In this document: positions 24,637 through 29,472 of the stretch, one piece after another
How positions within the stretch are numbered: the stretch's first letter is position 1
Layout of the letters: each line of letters begins with the position of its first letter
Source: an uncultured Collinsella sp.
GTDB taxonomy: Bacteria; Actinomycetota; Coriobacteriia; Coriobacteriales; Coriobacteriaceae
Length of the DNA: 29,472 nucleotides
Direction of reading: 5' to 3'
Assembly: GCA_900541875.1 (NCBI GenBank)
Contig: UQLF01000021.1
Location: forward strand, 1-29,472
The notes under the pieces: generated by a model
Told to the model about the DNA's origin: nothing
Databases searched by the model: none
Seen by the model: the letters and a program-made list of their open reading frames with translations, nothing else
Translations under genes and position numbers: made by a program

Positions 24637-24666
24637 ATTCTATCAAAGCGCAGTTAGATATGCGAA
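24637..24666 (-). promoter_or_regulatory. Promoter candidate of the 41-codon gene
   Basis: The minus strand has TTCGCA (24666-24661), 18 bases, then TAGAAT (24642-24637). The spacer ends in TGA, so the -10 is an extended one (TGATAGAAT). It would give a leader of about 58 bases containing the masking hairpin. Confidence 0.5.
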
Positions 24667-24692
24667 TGTTTGTTCGTATATAAGAAGATTGG

Positions 24693-24737
24693 AGCTCGGG
24701 CATGGCGAAGGAACAGTTCCTTTGCCATGCCCGAGCT
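24693..24737. repeat. Dispersed hairpin repeat, copy 5 (21-bp stem)
   Basis: Agctcgggcatggc...aaggaa (24693-24714) pairs with ttcctttgccatgcccgagct (24717-24737) with a single mispair, around a GGAACAGTTCC core. It is the longest stem in the window and lies directly upstream of the promoter of the 41-codon gene. Confidence 0.8.
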
Positions 24738-25014
24738 TGTTGCCGGACTGTCACCTACATTTTTTCAGTTATTTCGGCCACGCTGCTGGTTCTGTATAAC
24801 TGCACCGCTGGGATTATCTGAGGGTTTTTGTCCTTATTTGAGTGCATACATGCCCATTTGCACACTTACGTCGCCGAATCAAACACCATTAGAGGTGTGA
24901 ATGTTCCCGAGACGGCAACTTTAGCCCTTGAACGGCCTCCGGCAGGCCTAATAACTCGAAATTTGTTGGTGGCGAAAGCGCAACAGTCCTATACGCCAAA
25001 AGCCGGCATCTCCC
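24738..25014. other. Intergenic stretch without recognised gene
   Basis: This is AT-rich for the window. TTTTTT at 24762-24768 and a five-base-pair hairpin (24934-24938 with 24944-24948) are the only local structures noted. TATAAC at 24795-24800 resembles a -10 box on the plus strand but has no good -35 and leads into no gene with a ribosome binding site. Open frames here lack start signals and look like chance. Confidence 0.4.
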
Positions 25015-25046
25015 AAGTGACAGGGGGACTGTCCCTTTGTCACATT
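25015..25046. repeat. Dispersed hairpin repeat, copy 6
   Basis: Aagtgaca and tgtcacatt arms surround GGGGGACTGTCCC. It is an almost identical unit to 24263-24293 in opposite sense of the core. It overlaps the stop codon of the HAD phosphatase gene and may act as its terminator. Confidence 0.7.
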
Positions 25047-25902
25047 ATTTGATTACGGTGCGGGAAATCTGCTTGCGCATGGTGGCGAGCATGTGTTTGG
25101 GGACGGCATGAGTCATGCAGCTGCCGATGGTCACGCTCGCGGCGGCCTTAGCTGCATCGCTTGCGTTTTTGGTCGCGTAGCTGTGGCGGAAACGCTTGAG
25201 CATGGCAATGTCGTTGCCGCCGTCGCCGTAAACCGCGACCTCGTCCTCGGCAATACCGTAGTAGCCCGCCAGCCAGGCCACGCTCTCGCCCTTGTTGCAC
25301 GCCACGTCCGTGATCTCAAACATCACCGGATCGAACGGCGCGTTGACCACGCGGTCCGAGCGCTCGGCCAAATACGCCTTTAGGTCGCGCTCCAGCTCGG
25401 GCGAGGTCACGCGGCAGTTGATCTTGCACACATCGTGGCGCAAGATGTCGCCGATCGACTGGTCGAAATACTGCTCCTCGTGATAGCCGCCACGCGCACG
25501 CATGCCGCGCATCACGATGCGCTTGATAGGACTGTCCTTTTTAAAGCCCGCCTGGTGCATCTCGAACGAGCCGCTCGAGAACATGCCATCGGGCGTGGAG
25601 CAGTCGAAGCAAATATCCGGAAACTCCTTGAGCAGCTCCTCGGTGATCTGTGGGTCGATGGTCCAGGTCTTGAGCACCTCGCCATGGCTGTCGCGCACGA
25701 TGGATCCGTTGGAGCAGCAGGCGTCAAGCGCCAGCCCCGTAAAGCCATGCTCGCCAATCGGCAGCGTCGAGCGTCCGGTCGCGGGAACCACATGCAGGCC
25801 AGCCTCGGTCAGCTCGCGAATGGCACGGCGGATGGTCCCATCTGCCTCGTGCAGGGCGTTCAGCAGCGTTCCGTCTAAGTCACTCGCAAACATCTTGATC
25901 AT
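25045..25902 (-). CDS. Cof-type HAD-IIB phosphatase
   Basis: 285 residues from the ATG at 25902. The ATG two codons upstream (25908) is an equal candidate, since the site GGAGAGG spaces awkwardly to both. HAD motifs are DLDGTLL (Asp8, Asp10), ATGRS for motif II, a Lys in the CNKGESV segment, and GDGGNDIAML (about 224) for motif IV. The cap between is of the IIB type. Such enzymes dephosphorylate sugar phosphates, flavin or pyridoxal phosphates; the substrate is open. The ribosome binding site is inside a long hairpin. Confidence 0.92.
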   Translation of the reverse strand: MIKMFASDLDGTLLNALHEADGTIRRAIRELTEAGLHVVPATGRSTLPIGEHGFTGLALDACCSNGSIVRDSHGEVLKTWTIDPQITEELLKEFPDICFDCSTPDGMFSSGSFEMHQAGFKKDSPIKRIVMRGMRARGGYHEEQYFDQSIGDILRHDVCKINCRVTSPELERDLKAYLAERSDRVVNAPFDPVMFEITDVACNKGESVAWLAGYYGIAEDEVAVYGDGGNDIAMLKRFRHSYATKNASDAAKAAASVTIGSCMTHAVPKHMLATMRKQISRTVIK

Positions 25903-25956
25903 GGGCATGCCTCTCCTTCGCCTGCACGATATTGTAGACGAAGGAGAGGCACGCCC
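25903..25956 (-). promoter_or_regulatory. 18-bp inverted repeat sequestering the HAD gene ribosome binding site
   Basis: Gggcatgcctctccttcg (25903-25920) pairs with cgaaggagaggcacgccc (25939-25956) with one G-U over an 18-base loop. On the minus-strand mRNA the 3' arm holds AAGGAGAGG, the ribosome binding site, and the ATG at 25908. No U tract follows, so a translational switch or protein-binding hairpin is more likely than a terminator. Confidence 0.6.
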
Positions 25957-26017
25957 AAACAATGGCGTCCCGGCGCGGCGAGACAATGCTTCCGCAAATT
26001 CACGGTGCCCCAGCGCC

Positions 26018-27280
26018 TTAAGACATTCGCCATAAGCGACTTTTTAGCCGATAAAACAGCGCCGTCGTCAACGTCAGCACCGCCAACATTCCTGCGAATA
26101 CAATCGCCGGAGTCCATCGATCATACGCGAGCCCGTAAACCAATTGGCCAATAGGCGTTGCGCAGGAAAGCGCCATGTAAACGAGTGCCAGCACTTTTCC
26201 GCAGAGTTCCTTTGGCGCTGACCGCTGAACGAATGAAACGATTTCAACCGATGTAATGCTTACCCACGCCATGACCCATGCCGAGCCGGCCGCAAGCGCG
26301 GCAAACGCAAATTCATCAGGACCGCTCAGTAGCGTGACAATAATCGGTACGACTCCAAAACAGATCATCGCAACATATCGACATATGCCCTTGAAGGAAA
26401 AACGATGCGGCCAAATACCGACCAAACCACTGCCGACAAGACCACCCAAGCCCATAGCCACCTCAATAATCCCAACAAAGGATGACTGTATTCCGAGATG
26501 CTTTGAAACAACAATGGGAGCACCAATCGTTAACCCAACTAACGCAAGGTTCAAAATAGCCGCAAGCAAAAACACAACGAGCAATGATGCGTTTTGAAAC
26601 AGGTACCGAATCGACTCCCGAAAATCGCTTCGGCATGTCGAGCAAGTCGTGCTGTCCCCTGTCATTCCAGATGAGGCATTTTGCTTGAGTGCGCCCCCGA
26701 ACAGCAGGGCTGAAATCGTAAACGTCAACGCCGCGGTTTCGCATAGAGTATCGATACCAAAGCACCCATAGACTGCCGTCCCGACTACAGGCCCCAAGAT
26801 ATTGCTCATCATGATTATCTGCGAGACCAACGCAGTGGCACGCTCAACCTTTTCTTGGCCCGTCATGCGCACCGCCTCAATTTGAAGCATCGGTTTCAGC
26901 AGCGATTGGATGCCATATTGGACGCAAAGCATTGCTGCCACGACAACCGCAAGAGGCAGCGAACGCTTCATGGGGATAAACAGCAGTGATGCAGCCATCA
27001 GAACAATGCCGAGTACCACAAGAACCCCGCGATGTCTTCCCCGATCCGCCAAAATCCCGCCAACCGGAGTCGCGAGCACGCCCGGTATGAACGCTATCGC
27101 CGCGACGGCGCCATATAACGTTGAGGAGCCGCTGCAATCGAACAAGTAAAGCGGGCACGCAAAGCACAGTGCCGACAGCATCGAATACGCACACAGCTGT
27201 GCAACAAGAAGACCGAAAAGCCTGATAGATCGCACTGTTTTTTGCGCCAACGAGACATTGCTCCTCCGCATTCCAGCCAT
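26018..27280 (-). CDS. Major facilitator superfamily transporter, probable exporter
   Basis: 420 residues from the ATG at 27280, with AGGGGG seven bases upstream. The frame runs further but the operator lies there. About 12 hydrophobic segments are seen in two halves. The A-like loop GGILADRGRHRGVLVVL between helices 2 and 3 has the acid/basic pattern of MFS proteins, and a hydrophilic central loop with SSGMTGDSTTCSTCRSD separates the halves. It resembles the MFS_3/enterobactin-exporter type. It lies 100 bases downstream of a TetR gene on the same strand, with TetR-like operators in the gap, a typical drug or metabolite efflux pair. Codon use is AT-richer than its neighbours, suggesting acquisition. 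Confidence 0.88.
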   Translation of the reverse strand: MAGMRRSNVSLAQKTVRSIRLFGLLVAQLCAYSMLSALCFACPLYLFDCSGSSTLYGAVAAIAFIPGVLATPVGGILADRGRHRGVLVVLGIVLMAASLLFIPMKRSLPLAVVVAAMLCVQYGIQSLLKPMLQIEAVRMTGQEKVERATALVSQIIMMSNILGPVVGTAVYGCFGIDTLCETAALTFTISALLFGGALKQNASSGMTGDSTTCSTCRSDFRESIRYLFQNASLLVVFLLAAILNLALVGLTIGAPIVVSKHLGIQSSFVGIIEVAMGLGGLVGSGLVGIWPHRFSFKGICRYVAMICFGVVPIIVTLLSGPDEFAFAALAAGSAWVMAWVSITSVEIVSFVQRSAPKELCGKVLALVYMALSCATPIGQLVYGLAYDRWTPAIVFAGMLAVLTLTTALFYRLKSRLWRMS

Positions 27281-27293
27281 AAGCCTGCCCCCT

Positions 27294-27314
27294 ATACATA
27301 CCATTAGTATGTAT
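27294..27314. promoter_or_regulatory. Perfect palindromic operator upstream of the MFS gene
   Basis: ATACATAC-CATTA-GTATGTAT is a perfect inverted repeat with eight-base arms, 13 bases upstream of the MFS start. It sits between the TetR gene and its probable target. Confidence 0.75.
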
Positions 27315-27359
27315 TTAATGACTTGAAAAGGGCAGCCGTGGCTACCCTTACAAATCAAT

Positions 27360-27378
27360 TACATACCGTCAGTATCTA
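27360..27378. promoter_or_regulatory. Second, imperfect operator
   Basis: TACATAC-CGTCA-GTATCTA is the same motif as 27294-27314 with one arm mismatch. It begins three bases from the TetR stop. The two centres are about 65 bases apart, about six helical turns. Confidence 0.6.
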
Positions 27379-27380
27379 TA

Positions 27381-28043
27381 TTACCACCCAGCACGGTTCC
27401 ATACGTCCCAAATCTGAGCCGTTGTCTGAAGCACTTCATTACCCAAATCGAGCCCCACCGCGGCCGCCATCTGCGCCAAACATTGCGCGCGAGCGAGCAT
27501 TCGATCCTTGGTCTCGAGCGGACGGAACAGCGGCAGCAGCCAAAGATTCGCCAACAACGATACGGCCTCAGCCGCTTCGCGCGGGCATTTGCACGCAATG
27601 GAGCCGTCGGCGATGCCCTCCTCGATCACTGGCAAGAGACAGCCATCGGCCGACTCGTCGAACGAGCCCTGGTACTGCATCGCCAGTAGACGCGAGCTTT
27701 TTACCGGATCTGCCGCAGGATGCATGCGTGCCCATAGCTCAATTTGCGGAACGACAGACTCGGGCGCGTACAGTCGCTTGAGCTTTTGGGCTCCGGTCAT
27801 ATTGCCGATACCAAGCGTTGAGCGACGTTGCTCAACAATCGGAGCCATTGCCCGATCAAATGCGGCGTTGAAAATCTCCTCTTTGCTCTTAAAGTGATGA
27901 TAGACAGCACCCTTGGTCATGCCATCGAGGCGGTCGACGATATCTTGAATGCTCGTCCCCTCATAACCCTGTGCGCAGAATAGCTCCAGCGCCGCGTCGA
28001 GAATCTTCGCAACCGTCTCCTCGGGATATTTATTACGACCCAT
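27381..28043 (-). CDS. TetR family regulator of the adjacent MFS exporter
   Basis: 220 residues from the ATG at 28043. The ribosome binding site is poor (GGACGG), so the start is less certain, and the frame opens 12 codons earlier. N-terminal helix-turn-helix: KILDAALELFCAQGYEGTSIQ, then DIVDRLDGMTKGAVYHHFKSKEEIF, a textbook TetR DNA-binding domain (residues about 9-57). The C-terminal domain has several Cys and Met, and the ligand is unknown. The gene is followed by two palindromes and the MFS gene, all on the same strand. Confidence 0.92.
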   Translation of the reverse strand: MGRNKYPEETVAKILDAALELFCAQGYEGTSIQDIVDRLDGMTKGAVYHHFKSKEEIFNAAFDRAMAPIVEQRRSTLGIGNMTGAQKLKRLYAPESVVPQIELWARMHPAADPVKSSRLLAMQYQGSFDESADGCLLPVIEEGIADGSIACKCPREAAEAVSLLANLWLLPLFRPLETKDRMLARAQCLAQMAAAVGLDLGNEVLQTTAQIWDVWNRAGW

Positions 28044-28050
28044 AATCCGT

Positions 28051-28104
28051 CCATCCGCAACGCAAGTCTTGTGCCTCATTGCAGCATTTTAACGTTGCGG
28101 ATGG
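28051..28104. repeat. 12-bp inverted repeat between PII and TetR genes
   Basis: Ccatccgcaacg (28051-28062) and cgttgcggatgg (28093-28104) are perfect reverse complements 30 bases apart. The first overlaps the poor ribosome binding site of the TetR gene and the second lies just after the PII gene stop. It may be a terminator-like fold or a binding site for the TetR protein itself, although it does not match the ATACATAC operator. Confidence 0.5.
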
Positions 28105-28117
28105 TAGGCGGTCGATT

Positions 28118-28456
28118 CTACACCGCGGCGGGGCCGTGTTCGCCGGTACGGATGCGGATGACTTCCTCGACCGGCTCGACCCAGATCTTGCCGTCTCCAA
28201 CGGCACCGGTGCGAGCAGCATTGCAGATAATCTCGACAATTCCGTCGACATGCTCATCGGCGCAAATGAGCGTGAACTGCACCTTAGGGATCGTGTTGAC
28301 AAGCAACTCGTTGCCGCGCACGTATTCCTTCCAGCCATGCTGTGCACCGCAGCCCTGCACCTGGTTGATAGTCATACCGCGAACATCGGCAGCAAACAGC
28401 GCGTCTTTAAGAACCTCAAGTTTCTCGGCACGAACGATCGCCGTAATTTTCTTCAT
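28118..28456 (-). CDS. glnK: PII family nitrogen regulatory protein
   Basis: 112 residues, with AGAGAGGA upstream of the ATG at 28456. It aligns without gaps to E. coli GlnB/GlnK from MKKITAIVRAEKLEVLKDAL through GMTINQVQGCG to the ATP site region VGDGKIWVEPVEEVIRIRTGE. PII proteins bind ATP/ADP and 2-oxoglutarate and plug or release the Amt channel through the T-loop. The T-loop here is AQHGWKEYVRGNELLV: position 51, the tyrosine uridylylated in proteobacteria, is Leu, and position 46 is Val. It follows amt by 48 bases in the usual amt-glnK order. Confidence 0.92.
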   Translation of the reverse strand: MKKITAIVRAEKLEVLKDALFAADVRGMTINQVQGCGAQHGWKEYVRGNELLVNTIPKVQFTLICADEHVDGIVEIICNAARTGAVGDGKIWVEPVEEVIRIRTGEHGPAAV

Positions 28457-28504
28457 AGTGAATTCCTCTCTTTAAGAGTTGGTCTGACAGAACGTTAGAA
28501 ACCG

Positions 28505-29395
28505 CTAGTCCAGACCACTAAACGAAGGATACGCGCTCTCGCCGTGCTGACTCGCATCCAAGCCCAGCGCCTCATCGGCCTCGTCCACACGCAGGCTGCC
28601 GTGGAATAGCGCCTTGACCACCGCGGCGATCACCAAATCGAGCACCAGCACAATAGCGACCGTCACCACAATGCCCAGGATCTGCGAGACCAGCAGCGAC
28701 ACATCGCCCGTGTAGAGCAGGCCGCCCTTACCGGTCCACGAAAGCTCCGGCACACAGAACAGGCCCGTGAGCACGCCGCCCAAAATTCCGCCGATACCGT
28801 GGCAACCAAACGCATCGAGTGCATCGTCGTAGCCAAACTTGGCCTTGAGATGGCTGATGGCCAAGTAGCAGACGGGAGACACGATCAGGCCCATGACCAG
28901 CGCCGCCCACGGCTCGACAAAGCCCGCGCCCGGCGTGACTACCACAAGGCCCGCAACCAGACCGGTGCTAGCTCCCACCAACGTGGGGCGACCGGTATGC
29001 ACGCGCTCGACGGCAAGCCACGAGACCATGCCCGCCGCGCTGGCCGTCACGGTGTTGAGGATGGTGAGTGCCGCAACGGCGTCGGCATTAAACTCGCTGC
29101 CGCCGTTAAAGCCAAACCAGCCAAACCAAAGCAGGCCGGCGCCCAGCGCCACAAACGGCACGTTATGCGGACGGTAGCTCACCATACCAAAGCCGCGACG
29201 ACGGCCGAGCATTAAGCAGAGAATCAGGCCCGTCAGACCGGACGAGATGTGCACCACGTCGCCGCCCGCAAAGTCGAGCGCGCCGATGATGTCGCCGATA
29301 AAGGAACCCTCGCCGCCCCAGACCATGTGGGCGAGCGGCGCCTAGACCACGAGCAGCCAAATGCCCAGGAAGGCCGTCATGGCACCAAACTTAAC
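28505..29395 (-). pseudogene. amt: Ammonium transporter, truncated and with an in-frame stop
   Basis: The C-terminal two thirds of an Amt/Mep/Rh channel. ...VVHI and FGCHGIGG carry the twin pore histidines, and ALDFAGG and HNVPF are also present. The frame starting at 29326 is preceded in frame by FLGIWLLVV-stop-APLAHMVWGG. The TAG (29344-29342) replaces the conserved aromatic, normally Tyr, of the VYAPLAHMVWG motif; one base would restore TAC. Upstream, KFGAMTAFLGIW still matches the family. Identity stops at about 29395, where the inverted-repeat element begins, so the first 120 or so residues are missing. Both lesions make a functional channel unlikely. Confidence 0.8.
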
Positions 29396-29472
29396 GGGCT
29401 TATAGGACAAAATGTGTGTCCCGATAGAACATCCGTTTCCATCCATTAATCCAGCCAGAACGGGTACGGGTC
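29396..29472. mobile_element. Probable insertion-sequence end (right edge)
   Basis: Positions 29396-29420 are the exact reverse complement of 90-114. The remaining 52 bases differ from the left-edge element interior, as expected if this is the other end of the same IS type. It interrupts amt. If both edges belong to the same IS, the two copies lie in direct orientation around the window. Confidence 0.55.

Noticed and set aside
24469..24657. 62-codon plus-strand frame across the toxin-like gene
   Set aside because: It lacks an SD, and the minus-strand 41-codon frame has an SD, a promoter and a coherent helix plus basic tail.
29249..29449. Possible transposase fragment at the right edge
   Set aside because: The plus-strand frame is mostly antisense to amt and no DDE or HTH motif can be seen. 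The 52 bases beyond the inverted repeat are too short to judge.

Overview
The window looks like chromosome from a Collinsella-type member of the Coriobacteriia (Actinomycetota). The basis is high-GC coding sequence, strong AGGAGG-type ribosome binding sites, an amaP-DUF2273-Asp23 cluster, a giant acyl-CoA dehydratase activase-type protein, an OPT transporter and a coiled-coil surface protein with an LAxTG-like sorting signal. The genus is an inference from gene content. No rRNA, tRNA, CRISPR array or phage gene was seen.

Both window edges carry the same perfect 25-base sequence in inverted orientation (90-114 and 29396-29420), with unlike sequence outside it. This is the pattern of the two terminal inverted repeats of an insertion sequence whose body lies outside the window. 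The right-hand copy abuts a broken ammonium transporter gene.

Layout. 150-2603 (minus): a zinc-ribbon membrane protein with a Pro/Ala/Glu tail and a YitT-family membrane protein. 2809-4290 (minus): an envelope-stress operon (amaP, DUF2273, Asp23). 4457-10588 (minus): YebC regulator, a large polytopic membrane protein, lgt, a NifU-like Fe-S protein, dCMP deaminase and coaX. 10781-12484 (plus): OPT-family transporter. 12686-16141 (minus): a 1151-residue coiled-coil/CAP-domain surface protein with a nine-base homopolymer just after the signal peptide. 16449-17588 (plus): a DUF389 membrane protein carrying an EF-hand-like loop. 17714-18573 (minus): an unrecognised small membrane protein and a frameshifted gene remnant. 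18659-24171 (minus): TetR regulator plus a 1596-residue acyl-CoA dehydratase activase-type protein.

24194-25046 is a hairpin-rich island. It holds a 41-codon gene for a hydrophobic, Arg-rich-tailed peptide, converging on a promoter-driven antisense RNA. The peptide's ribosome binding site is buried in a hairpin. This is the architecture of a type I toxin-antitoxin locus and is the best candidate here for an undescribed system.

25045-29395 (minus): a Cof-type HAD phosphatase with a hairpin-masked ribosome binding site, an MFS exporter behind a TetR regulator with clear operators, a PII protein lacking the uridylylated tyrosine, and the truncated amt with an in-frame stop. A scattered family of hairpins with a GGGACAG-like loop and differing arms occupies several intergenic regions.
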